Of a DNA stretch of 64,000 nt, positions 16,893 through 27,907 are shown piece by piece. Source of the stretch: Micractinium sp. NFX-FRZ (Eukaryota > Chlorophyta > Trebouxiophyceae > Chlorellales > Chlorellaceae). The stretch covers positions 1 to 64,000 of the forward strand of contig JAPTJF010000236.1 of NCBI GenBank assembly GCA_029339195.1. The letters are read 5' to 3'. The translations under genes were made by a program, and so were the position numbers. Each line of letters starts with the position of its first letter. The first letter of the stretch is position 1. The notes under the pieces are model-generated. The model did not search any database and was not told the DNA's origin. It saw nothing but the letters and a program-made list of their open reading frames with translations.

Positions 16893-19560
16893 TCAAACCG
16901 TTGCCTCCGCCGCCGCCGCTTTGCTCAGCACCACCAGCCGCCCAAAGCCCTTGCTGTCTGTCACTACGCAGCGTGCGCCGCCCGCGAAGCCGGCGCCCGG
17001 CGCCACCGCCTGCAGGGAGGGGCCAGCTTCTTTGAGTCAGAGCGAGATCATTCAGAGCACTTTGCCAGGCAGTCGCATTTTGAGGACAGCGTGACGGATG
17101 CACAGGCTGCATACATGGGTGCGCTGTGCAGAGTGGTCACTATTCTGTAGTGTGCTGCCGTACTCAGCAGTAGTACTCACCTTGATCCTTCCGCAGGGCA
17201 GCTGCCCTCCCCCTCACCCTCACACCCACACCTCCTTCCTATATATACCCCCTCCCCCAACCTCTTGCCTGCAGGTCCAACAGCCTCTCTGGGCAGTGGC
17301 GGACCAGCGTTGACTTGCCGGTGCATCAGTGCAGCTGCCTCCCCCATCTCCCCCCTCCCCATGCCCCTTCAACTCCCCGTTGCCTGCAGATTGCCCCTCC
17401 CCTCCCCTACCCCCAACTCCGCCTTGCCTGCAGGTCGGACAGCCGTTCCGGGTAGTCAAAATTTAGGATGTGGCTCATCAGCACCTCCGCCTCTCCCGCC
17501 TCAACGATGCCTGCATTGAACGCAAGGGTTCGGGTGGTGGGGACAGAGTAAGCGTGTCAAAAGAGGGTAAATGAATGAGATGCGGCCCATGAGCACCTCC
17601 GCCTCTGCCGGCTCAACGATGCCTGCAGAGTACACGAGGAAAGGAAAAGAAAAGAAAAGTTCTCTGTCCCGATTCACACACCTGCCGTCACTGCTGCCGC
17701 CATGCTGACGCGGCAGCAGGCCGTGCACCCGTTTCTTCACACTCCTTCTCCCCCTCATGCACCTGCCAATACCGCCTCCGCCATGCCGGCTCTGATGTTG
17801 GGACATGCAGCCCTCCCGCCAGCTGTTTCCTTGTGTGGACGCACCTGCCGCTACTGCCCCCGCCATGTTATGTTTATAGCGTGCCATGCACCGCGCCCTT
17901 GTGCACTGCACTGGGTTCCGCACCTGCTTCGACTGCCCCCGCCATGTTGAGTTTGTAGCGTGCCATGTAGCCCTCCCGGTCTTCCTCCTCCAGCCGGAAG
18001 ATGTCGACCAGCACACACACACCGCCGGGCTTCAGGCAGCGGGCGACATGGGAGAGAAAGGCCGTCTTTGCTTCCAGCGTGCTGCAAGGCAGGCGGGAGG
18101 CGAGGCAGCGGGGGGCAACGGCAGGCAGGCACATGTTGGCAGGCAGGCATGCTGGCTGGCAGGAAGCAGGCAGCGGGGGCGTTGGGCAGGCGGCGGCGTG
18201 TTGGCTGGCAGGCGTAGGATGGGCCATCGGGGGCATAGGCCAGGCAGGCGTGTCAGCTGGCGGGCAGCGCGCAGACTTGCAAAAGGTGGTCCTTGGCCTG
18301 GCCTCCAGAGGGCCCTCCTGCATCCCGACTGACTTGGCACCACACCAGCCCTCCTAACCCTGTGACCGCAGCACCCTGCGCGTGGAAAAACTGCCCCGCT
18401 CTGTGTGTGCACACCACTGCCCCTTCTGGCGTCAGCAGCCAGCAGTAAGCACAAATGTGAGCTCACCTCGGGTGTTGCGCCACACAGATGACAACCAACC
18501 GCGAACACTGACGCCCCTGCCCCTATCATGCTGCACCTTGTTGCACGCTGCACGCTGCACGCAGACCTTGCACCTGACCCCTTGCGCCTGCTGGCTCCCT
18601 GCACCCACCACCCGCACCTCAGGTGGTGTACCGCAAAGCTGGCAAATGCGAGGTCGTACTGCCCAGCGGGACAGGCCTGCACATACGCATCCATGTCCTG
18701 CTCCACGAAATGCACCGAGCAGGCGGGCTGCAGGTAGGCCAGGTGCTGTGCTGCCAGGGCCAGCGCCGGCGCCGACACGTCGACGCCGGTGTAGGACGCC
18801 AGGGGCAGCGTGCCGCTGGCGGGGCAGCCGCAGCGGCGCAGGGTGCGCGCAATCTGTAAGGCAAGGCAGGGCACGAGCGGCGCATGCGGTCCACAGGGGG
18901 TGTTGGAAGATGGAGGGGCGCCGGCAGCCTGGAGGGGCACCGCTGCACGGCTTGGGCACTGTACTGTGCAGCATGCTGCTGCTGGTGCAGAAGCGCTTGC
19001 CGCTCAGCTGCCTGCCGACGGTACAGCGCTCCCCGCCCCTGCACACCTCCACGCACCGCCCCGCAACCCTGCCCCATCCTGGCGCACCTGCAGGGCATCG
19101 CCGCAGCCGATGTCAAGCATGGTGATCCCCTGGCCGCCGCTGCCGCCGCTGCTGCCGCCAAACAACTGCAGCAGCAGCTCCTGAAGCTTTCCGTACAGCA
19201 GTTTGTGCTCCAGGAAATCGACATGCAGCAGCTTCTGGTATGTCTGCAGCGCAGCATAGTGCGGGGGCAGCAGGGCAGCAGGGGTTGTGTCTGGCGGGGG
19301 GGGATGGGTGCCGGCCACCCGCGGTGCCAGAAGCAACGCACTCCCTTGCCAGCCACCCGCGCTGCCAGAAGATGCCCCGCACTGCAGCCAGCCAAAGCGT
19401 ACAGCCTCCTTCAAAGCAGCAGTTCCACCTGCCATAAACTTCTTACCATCCAGTTCTTCTGGAAAAGAGCTACACTCTCCTCCTCCTGCTCCTTGCCGAC
19501 AGCAGCTGGCACGGCGCTGGCGGCGGCGGCAGCGGCAATGGTGGTGCTGGCAACAGTCAT
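16893..19560 (-). CDS. Class I SAM-dependent methyltransferase
   Basis: Six exons: 19447-19560, 19088-19243, 18618-18853, 17924-18081, 17428-17510 and 16893-17009, 287 aa. The Rossmann fold is clear: motif I MLDIGCGDA (80-88), a SYTGVDVS post-I strand, the acidic QYDLAFASFAVHHL motif II/IV, and the LKPGGVCVLVDIFR motif. The substrate is unknown; the fold resembles small-molecule methyltransferases of cyanobacterial/algal type. The last intron uses a GC donor (CTGCAG|GCAAGG): reading through hits a stop after 5 codons, while the GC donor joins in phase to an exon ending KGFGRLVVLSKAAAAEATV. The start at 19560 (MTVAS) is chosen; 19704 is an in-frame alternative. Introns 4 and 5 carry multiple exon-edge copies. 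It is divergent from the DHHC gene with about 300 bp between starts. Confidence 0.88.
17258..17920 (-). repeat. Cluster of exon-edge copies in methyltransferase introns 4 and 5
   Basis: The donor side of exon 4 (17924-17960) recurs three times, at about 17683, 17762 and 17846. The acceptor side of exon 5 recurs at 17587-17632. The exon 5 end with its GC donor (cctgcaggcaa) recurs at about 17262 and, more weakly, at 17383. Confidence 0.8.
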
Positions 19561-19861
19561 TCTGCTCTGCCAATTGGGCTTCTCAAACACGAGGGAGGTG
19601 GGTGAGGCGGCCTGGCTGGCTCTGCGGGTGGAGGCCGCGGGAGGTGAGCGCGCACGGTAGGGTAGGGGGGTGTCAAGCAGGCGCTGCGTGCTGCTCTTGT
19701 GCATGTGGCTGGGTTATATGTGTGAAGGTGAGAGGCGGGCCGCTTATGAGCCCCCACGAGGGAGCCGCCAGCTGGCAGCGGAGTTTGCTGCAAGGAATGC
19801 AACTGTCGTGCCACGGGCCGCCTTCGACATCGTATGATCTGTCGGCAATACGCGAGTGGCA
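19561..19861. promoter_or_regulatory. Short bidirectional promoter, methyltransferase / DHHC
   Basis: 301 bp separate the two divergent start codons (157 bp if the methyltransferase starts at 19704). No coding content is apparent beyond the possible N-terminal extension. Confidence 0.55.
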
Positions 19862-22800
19862 ATGAAGCCTGTCGTCGCGACAGCTGAGGCCACCAGGCGG
19901 CAGAACGGCACCACGCGCGGCTGCCTGGCTGTTATCGCCTTCTTGTATGCAGCAGCGGTACTCAACGTGGTGAGCCGGGTGATCGGAACATGAAGGGGGC
20001 TCACAAGGGACGGCAGAGACGCCTGCCGCCGCCGCCGCTCCCGCCTGCTGCCAGCCGCCACCGCCCTGGGTTAACAGCAGCAACAGTCTCGTCCGCCGCT
20101 GAATTACGTCGTTTCTTCGCTTCCTGCTCATGCTTCTAGGCGCCCGTTGACCTCGCCATCTTCCTGCTCCCCTCTGGTTTCTGCACTACCCCTGCAGGTG
20201 GTCCCCCGCATGGGCTACTCTGTGCCGGGCGTCACCCACCTGCTGGTCCTCACGTCCCTGACCGTGCTGGCAACAGTCACCTACCTGCAGTGCATTTACT
20301 GCGATCAAGGCACGTGGCAGCAAGCATGGCCTTTCGGGAGAGGAGTGCTGTTGAGCGGGACTGTCTGAGGAAGAGCAGGCAGTACGGTCCACCTGAGGAC
20401 GGGACCATTTGAATTGCATCTCTTCACCTGCCCCACCAACAAACTCGCATCATGTGCACCCCAACACCTCAGCCCTGCCTCTTTGCCTGTTCAAACCTCC
20501 ACTGCCACTCATACCCCCGTGTCCCTGCCATCGACTGCGCAGGACGTGTGCCGGCCGGCTGGCAGCCCGACCTCGAGCAGCAGGCGGGGGCTGTCGTACT
20601 GCAGGTCAGTCCACTCCCCTGCACAATCCCACAGCGCAGGAAGAGTCCTGCTGTATCTGCTGCTGTGATTGCATCCGTTCATTTGCATGCCCTCAGTGCA
20701 GCTGAATGCCCGATTTGGTGGGTTGGTGCAGGTCAAGCGGCGGGGCGGCGGCCGGCGGTTTTGCAAAAAGTGCGGCACGCACAAGCCGCCGCGCGCGCAC
20801 CACTGCCGGCGCTGCGGCTGCTGCGTGCTGCGCATGGACCACCACTGGTGAGCCGGGCTTTCAAATACACACGACAAATTTTATTTACGCCAGCAGGGCC
20901 GGCTGCCATCAGCGTGTCATGCGTGGCATTGCACTTGTGCAGCAACCGTGCTTGGGGCCGTGCAGGCAGGGTGTAGTGGGGGCCCCACCACTGGCCAGAG
21001 GGGGCAAGGGAGCACACACAGGGCATGCATGTGTGTGGTCAGGGCAGTGTGGTGCCGGCAACCGCTGCAGGAAGCGGGGCAGGGTGCGTGGCGGTCGCAG
21101 GGGGCTCCCGGCGACTGAGAGGGTGCACCAAAGGGGTCCGGGCCCAGCTCCTCACGTGCCTTGGCGTCCCCATCCCACCGCCAACCGCATCCCACCACCC
21201 ACCCTGCTCACCCGAACCTTCCCCGGCTTCCTCCAACTGCCCGCAGCACGTGGACCAACAACTGCATTGGGCACGGCAACTACCGCGCCTTCCTCCTCAT
21301 GTGCCTCTTCCTCTCCCTGGCCTGCCTGCACGCACTGGGCCTCCTGCTCTCCATGAACGCGCGCCTGGTCCAGGTGAGCGCACGTTTGGTGGCACTGCGC
21401 TGTCTCGCATCTCAATGACTTAAACTTGACCTGGGATTTCACACGCTCTGCGGTACTCATGTACCGGGGCTCTTGAATCTCAATCGTGAGTGTTCAACAT
21501 GCAATGCGCAGCTCTCCATGAACGCACCCCCTGGTCCAAGTTGAGCGCACGCTGCTTGGACCCTACATCGAACCAACAGTGTGACTGTCCGCACTGCTGT
21601 GGGCTGCTTGCCACGAATTCACGGGCCGCCAGGTGGTTTTGCACCGTACCATCAACCCTGGTGCGGCAGCCGAGCTCAAAGAAGGCCGACAGTAGTGCCC
21701 TCACCCATCCATCCGGCCATCCACCATCCACCCAACACTTAATCTCCTGCCCTCGTTCAACCGCCTGCCTGTCTGCCCGCCCGCCTGCCTCCCCCTGCTT
21801 TTTACCTCGCGCAGATCGCGCTGGGCTGGGACGAGGCCAGCCAGCTGGCGGCGGCGTCTGGCGGGCGCGCCGCCAGCAGCTTTGGCGGCAGCAGCAGCGG
21901 CGGCGGCGAAGGCACGGGAGCGGCGGCGGCGGCAGCAGAGGCGGAGGTTGGGGCCTTGCCCAGCCTGGCCAGCAGGAGCGGCTGGCGCGGCCCTCTCTGG
22001 CTGCACGCCACTGTTCAGGTGCGCAGCTTGGCAATGACTGCACATGTGATCCACACCTGTGGGCCAGAAATGACGCGGAGCAAAGGCCCGGTGGAGGGTC
22101 GGTTGACTTTTGCAGGCCCCACACCTCCCGTTGGGGGCGGCAGGCTGGCGGTGGGCGAGCAACAGGCTGCCGCTTGCCGTAGGGTGCTTCCACCCGCCTA
22201 GCGGCTTGCCGCTGCTGGCGGGGCCACCTCCAGTCGCCGGATGCCGCCACCTGCCTGCACCCGCCTTGCTGGGCCGCGCCGGCACCGCCTGCCCGTGGAA
22301 TGCAGTGCCCGACAGCAGCAGCGGTACGGTATGCTACGGTACCGTCTCAAAGATCACAGCTCAAGGGTGGCAGGTTTCATTTCACATGCTGACCCATGCG
22401 CTGCCGCCTCCCCTCCCTGCCTTGCCCTCCCCCTCCACGCTCCCGCCAGGTGGGCGCCACAGCGCTGGCCCTCCCGGTGGCGGCGGGGCTGCTGGTGCTG
22501 CTGGTGTGGAACGGCTTCTTGTTCCTCCGCAACCAAACAACCATTGAGTACCATGAGGGCGAGTGTTTTGGGGGGCGTGAGCCCAAGGGAAACGCATGAC
22601 AGCAAGTGCAGGTGGCCCCTGCTCTTCAGCAAGCAACAGTAAGCAATGAGCGGCAGGCGGCTGGCCAGCGGTGGAGTGGCGGCAGGGCACAGCCAGCAGG
22701 GGGCGTGCATCCACCCGTCTGGGGCAGGCACAGGCGCAGCTTGTGCACAGCATGCGCAGCGCCACATGGCCACCCTCGGCTGCCGGCCCACTTACCAGCT

Positions 22801-23101
22801 GGCGGCCAGGCCTCGCTGCCGCCAACTCACCACGCACACGCACACACCCCTGCCCTCTCCAGGCGTCGTGGCCCGCTACATGGCGGCAGCAGCGGCGGGA
22901 GGAAATGGCGGCGGCGGCGGCAACACGCGGCACCCGTTTGACCTGGGCCCCCACGACAACATTGCTGCCGTGTGCGGCGACGGCGCGGCGTGCTGGCTGC
23001 TGCCGGGCAGGGCTGCGGCGCAGGGGGACGGCCTGTCGTACCCCTCACCTTGGGATACCACCGCCGCCGCCGCCTCCACACCACAGCAAGCGGCCGCCTA
23101 G
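19862..23101 (+). CDS. DHHC-type protein S-palmitoyltransferase
   Basis: Eight exons: 19862-19969, 20198-20309, 20543-20604, 20732-20847, 21247-21373, 21815-22018, 22450-22558 and 22863-23101, 358 aa. The enzyme transfers palmitate to cysteines of membrane-associated proteins. Two hydrophobic segments (about 21-37 and 48-70) precede the Cys-rich domain (about 103-150), which runs [19 protein letters not shown], then CCV and D130-H-H-C133; C133 is the expected acyl-carrying cysteine. Two more membrane segments follow (about 151-172 and 246-268), then the family TTIE motif (273-276). The usual DHHCPW reads DHHCTW here. Introns 2 and 7 need GC donors (CAAG|GCACGT and GAGG|GCGAGT) to give GRVPAGW and YHEGVVARY in frame. 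Exon 6 adds a low-complexity Ser/Gly/Ala loop. The 3' end of exon 5 is copied at 21511-21552 in intron 5. Confidence 0.92.
21511..21552 (+). repeat. Copy of the DHHC exon 5 donor in intron 5
   Basis: ctctccatgaacgc and the following lctggtccag-type junction of exon 5 (21348-21382) recur here about 165 bp downstream. The donor is altered from CAGGTGAG to CAAGTTGAG. Confidence 0.85.
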
Positions 23102-25037
23102 GGAGCATGCCGGTCCCCACAGCGCAGCACAGCGCAGCCCCTCTGTGACCGCCCCCATCGCTGTGCACCCTTAGTGCAAGGGTGTCCCCTGCCTCTCTCT
23201 GTGTGCTGCGAGCGGTGCTTCTACTGTTACATTCAGGGAAGGGGGGAGAAAAGGGGATTGTACACCGGGTGACAGAAGAAAAAGGGGGGGATGCAAGCAA
23301 CAAAAGACAAATGGGTGGGGGGGGGGCTAATAAAAGAAGGATGCAAAGGGGTGCGGGTGTAGGGACGGCGGTGCACAGTGGCGGCATGAGGGAGGTGGGG
23401 GCCTGTATGGGGGAGGGGGGCGTGCACACAGCAGAGAGCTGGCTTGCCGAGGGCTGTGCGCGTGGGATGGCAAGGCATCCGGGTGGAGGGGGACAGTGGC
23501 TTGCATTGGGGCATACAAAGGTTAGAAAGCAAAAGCCCTTTTTTTGGTGTGTGTGTGGGGAGGGGAGGGGAGGTTGCACGGGGCAACGGCTGGCGGGGTG
23601 GCAGGGGGGATATCTCATCTCATCATCTTTTTAGCAGGACGGGAAGCAATGAGAGGGGCTCGTTCGTTGTTGGCATTAGCAGGGGTGTGGTGCAGGGGGG
23701 CGAGTGCCGGCAGCAGCACAGGCGTATGAAGGGGAAGCAGAGGGGTGGGGTGGGGTGGGCAGGCTGCAGAGGGGAGGAGAGGGGGGGCGGCGGCAGCAGG
23801 GGGCGGGAGGCTCGGCTCCAGCCCCTGCTGCCGGGGCCCTAAAAACCGGGGGCGCTCCAAGCGGGGGGGCGCGAGTGCTTTGAAAACCAGGGTGGGGTGG
23901 GCAACCCGCCAGGATGGGGAGGGGGCAGGGCTAGGCAGCGACGGTGGCCTGGCGGGGGCGGGGGCGGGTGGCAGGGGCGGAAAAAATAGCAGACTCGGTT
24001 TGGGGTGGGGCATACGGGCGGGGTGCGGCAGCAGTACCAGTGTACCGGCGGAAGGATGCTGAGCGCCGCCTGGGGGGGTTGCCCAGGTGGCGCCGACAAT
24101 GAAGAATGAAGGGCAGGAAGGGAGTAGCGTCAGCTGGGGGGACATACGTTGGGGCAGGGTGAGCCGTGGGCCGACCTGCCCACGGGGTCGGTGTTGGCAA
24201 ACGGAGGCCGGCAGGTGGGTGGGGGCAAAGAGGAGACCAAAAGGGGACACGGGACGTCCGCGCCGCGCGCCAGACGGCATCGTGCCGGGGAGGGAGGGTG
24301 CGTCGGCAGCAGCGGGCGGGGGGCAGGCACTGGGGCAGAAGGCGGCTTGCGGGGTGGGCAGGAAAGGTGTGCAATGCCAGAAAGAAGGAAGGAAAAGAGG
24401 GGCCAGAGTTTCCTTGGTGCGGTGCGGGAAGGTCTCATCTGGGGTGGAACGAGCGAGAGAGGTGCGGGTGTTGTCAGGCAAAGCAGGCATTCCAACTCAA
24501 ATGGGCCTCGTCGTACGGCGTAGTCATCATAAAGCACCCCTTCCAGAGCAGAAGGGAAGGGGGCGCTGGGGGGGGACGTGCATTGGGGAGGTGGGGGGGT
24601 GGGAGCAGCTCCCCTTCATGGCAGGCAAGGGGGCGCTGGGGGGTCGTTCGTTGGCAGGAGACAGGGGTGCAGGCCCAGCTGCGTGGTGTGCTGGCGGGCT
24701 TTTCAGTTGTCAGAGCAAAAAGGGGGGCGGGCAGGGTGACCGGCGGACGGGTGGTGCTGCCGCGCAGGTCCAGGCTCCTGTGGGGTATCGGGGTGTGCCG
24801 GCGTGGCGCTGAGGCCGCCCAGCCATAATAGTAACGTGTGACGCTGGGAATGGCCCAGCCGTCTGTCTTGAGCGGCGCTTGCTGTTGCTTGCTTGTGTTG
24901 TGTGCGCGTGCCGGCCGCCGGGGCCGCCTGCTGGGCGGAGGCTGTGTGCCGCATGAAAAGCGCAGGCGCCCCGGCCTGGTGGGTTGTGCGGCGGCTGGCC
25001 GGCCGCAAATGTGCAGCGCTGTACTGTGCTGTGCTGC
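23102..25037. other. Gene-free G-rich block between two convergent genes
   Basis: This 1.9 kb lies between the DHHC stop and the CCT-gene stop. Its plus strand is strongly G-rich from about 23230 to 24830, with many runs of 4-10 G, for example at 23318, 23405 and 24557. The C-rich minus strand produces long proline/leucine-rich open frames that lack conserved motifs or splice structure, and I do not call them. Both 3' UTRs probably lie here. Confidence 0.6.
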
Positions 25038-27907
25038 TCAGGCCTGTGTGACCTCTGTGAAACAGCTGGTGGCGCCAGAGGGCCCAGAGAGCGCCGGGGC
25101 CGGCTCGGGCCCCGCCGTCGCAGCGGCGGCGGCGGCCGCCGCAGCCAGGATGTCAGCTGCCTCCCCGGCCTTCACAAACCGGCCCTGCAGCAGATGGGCA
25201 GGCAGGCAGGCAGGCAGGCAGGCAGGTTAGTGAGGCCGTCCAGCCAGCAAAGCTCAGAGAGCCGACATGCACGCGACAAACAACAGCGCTCAGCGGGCTG
25301 CCCCGGCGATGCACAGCCTGCATCAGCTGTGAGCACGCTGCCCTGCCCCGCTCGCCTGCGCAGAGCTTGCCGGCCCCCCGCCCCACCCGCTCCCTCGCGT
25401 CGGGCACTGGTAACAGCACACTGTGCACTGCCACACTGCAGGCTGGCTGCTGCGTGTGCCCACCTTGACCCGGGGGCGCTTGTCCGCGTTGACCTTGCGT
25501 GCCTGGTACCGAATCTTCTTGCCAAAGCCGCGGCGCAGCTTCTTGGCGCGGTACCGCTCCAGGCTGGCGTGGCGTGCCATGCGGGCGGCTGCAGGGGGTG
25601 GGGGGGGAGGCGAGGGGCGTGGGGAGGTGAGTGCGAGCAGAGGGCGGCCCAGGACACAGGACGAGCGGTTGGGCCAGGGGGGGAGTTGGGCAGCAGGCAG
25701 GGGCAGCCCTAGTCTGCGCGGGCGGCCCACATTATGCGCAGGCAGGCAAGCAGGCCGCAGGCGGGTGCACGGACAGGCTGACGCTGCGCAGGAAGCAAGA
25801 GACACGAGGGGGAGGGAGGAGCAGGCGTGGCACAGGACTCACTCTGTGCGGCGGGTGTGTCGTAGTATGTGCTGAGCACGGGGAGGGGCGGGAAGTCGGC
25901 AAAGACGGAGGGCGGCTGCCCCTGGGGCAGGGCCAGCTGCGGGGGGCAGGGGTAGCAGTGCACCTCGGGCACCACCTGCACAGACAGGAGGGGCAGGAAC
26001 GTTGTTGTCGGGTCGTGTGTGTTTTTCCACGCTGGTGGTGCGCTGGGAGGCACGCCAGCCAAACTGTGCATGCAGCCGGCATGGGCGCCTGCGCAAGAAC
26101 GGGCGAGGCAGCAGCGCGGAGCACATGGGGGCAGCCCACCGCAGCCCACACCCTTGCGCCATGCTCCCCCGCAGCGGTGCAGGCGCTGCGCTGGCGCACC
26201 GCCCCGCTGAGCTGGCGCAGCACGCACCTGTGCGCTGTGGTCGCACGACGTGTGCCCTAGCAGCTCGCTCCTCTCATGGTCGTCGCAGTCACTTGAGTCG
26301 GAGGGAGCATCACACTCCCCTCCCATGCCCATGCCAAAGGGCACTCCCGCGCCGCCCGGCGCGCGCCACATCTCAAACCGCCCGCCAGCTGTGCACGGCT
26401 GCTGGTCAAAGGCGGCCTGGTCAAACGCGGCGAGCGCAGCGGCGCTGCACATCTGCCCAGTGGGCGCCGGCGCGGGCGCCGGCGAGTGCTGCCCTTGCTG
26501 GCCGTGCTGGCCGTGTGGGCCAGAGGGGCAGGGGCCGGAGGGGCAGGAGCCAGAGGGGGCGACGGCGCTGCCGCCGGTGTCGCCCTCAAAGCTGTTGCGC
26601 AGGCGCAGGGTGGTGCCGTCGGAGGCGTTGCCTGAGCCAGAGCCAGAGGAGGGCTGCGGCAGGTGCTGCATGTGCTGCAGGGGGGGCAACGGGTGAAGGG
26701 AGGGGAGGGAGAGCGTGGGCACCGGGCGACAAGGCGCGGCGGGCGCGGGGCATCATTGCTGGACGGCGGCATTAGGAAAGAGGGCGGCCACGTCAGCGCA
26801 GGAGCGCGGCAGAGTGGAGCACCAGCAGCGCCGGCACCAGGACGCAAGAAAAGCAGCAGCCGCCGCCCGCCGCCCGCCGCCGCAGCTGCCGCAGCACACG
26901 TGCACGGAAGCGTGAGCTGATGGCTCACCGGGTAGGCGCCGGCAGAGGCCCTGGGTGGGAACATCGCCTGCATCATGCCCTGCTGGCACTGCGCCTGCTG
27001 CGCCATGCCGGGCATCATGCCTGACGTGTCCGACCCCTGCCCAGACTGCTGCTGCCGCTGCTGCTGCGGCGGCAGCGGGGGCAACTGGGGCTGCGGAGGC
27101 GCAAAGCTGAGGGGGGCGCTCTGGTAGTAGTGGAAGGGGGAGGCTGCAGAGGGCAGCCGCGGCGGGGCTGAGATGGGCATGCCGTAGTACTGCCCGGGCC
27201 CAGGCTGCTCCATCTGCGGCGGGGGAGGGCCGCCGTAGTATTGAGCCTGCTGCTGGTGCGGCGGCGGGGGCGGCCACACGGGGCACCCGTCGGGGGAGGG
27301 GCGCGTGGCCGCCAGGCTGGCAGCGCACGACATGCCACCTGGCGGCGGCCCGCCGCAGGGGATCATCATGTGCCCGCCTCCGCGGCCGCCGGGGTGCATG
27401 AGCAGCGCGCGCAGCGCGGGCTGCAGCCCCGCCGCCGCAGCCTCCTCCTCTGCCGCCCGGTCCAACGAGTTGCGCTCTGTCATGGCAGCCAGGGCCTGCA
27501 TGCTGGAATCCAGGCGGCCTTGTGATGCGCCGCCCGCGTGCTGGCAGGACGGGGCCGCGGGGCCGGTAGAAGCCGACGGCACGCCGCCCGCCGCGCCGTA
27601 GGCGGATGCTGCGGGCCCGCTGCCGGCGGTGCACATGGGCATCTCTGTGTCCATAGCGAGGTCCTCTGTCCAGGCAGCGCCATCCCGCATCTGCTGCATC
27701 AAATCACCCAGGTCGTCTGTGGAAAGGAGAGGGGGGAAGGAGGGGAAGGAGTAATGCCACGGTTGGGGCGGTGGGCGCAGCGGGGTGGCATGGCGGAACA
27801 TGACGCGCAAGCGGGGGAATGCGTCGCCGCCGGCCCCACCCATTCCTGTGTTGCGCCGCACCTGGCTCTCCGCCGATGAGCATGTCTTCATCCTCCTCCT
27901 CCCGCAT
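25038..27907 (-). CDS. CCT-domain protein (CONSTANS/TOC1-type motif, no B-box seen)
   Basis: Six exons: 27862-27907, 26929-27716, 26228-26674, 25843-25975, 25464-25588 and 25038-25184, 561 aa. The CCT motif spans residues 474 to about 518 (R-x-ASLERYRAKKLRR, FGKKIRYQARK, NADKRPRVKGRFVK) and is split by intron 5 exactly before GRFVK. CCT motifs mediate nuclear localisation and NF-Y/DNA contact in flowering and circadian regulators. The rest is low complexity: Gln/Pro/Gly/Met-rich, with many PPPPP and QQQ runs typical of transcriptional co-regulators, and an acidic start (MREEEDED). I see no B-box, response-regulator or GATA domain. An upstream in-frame extension to about 28100 is possible but not supported. 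Confidence 0.82.
25199..25227. repeat. (GGCA)n microsatellite in the last CCT-gene intron
   Basis: Seven tandem copies of ggca/caggcagg start 15 bases upstream of the exon 6 acceptor. Similar GGCA arrays occur at about 32660-32790, 40785-40905 and 60418-60580, all in introns. Confidence 0.9.

Noticed and set aside
23615..24490. 291-codon Pro-rich minus-strand frame
   Set aside because: It is a by-product of the G-rich plus strand; no domain, no splice structure, no signal of conserved residues.
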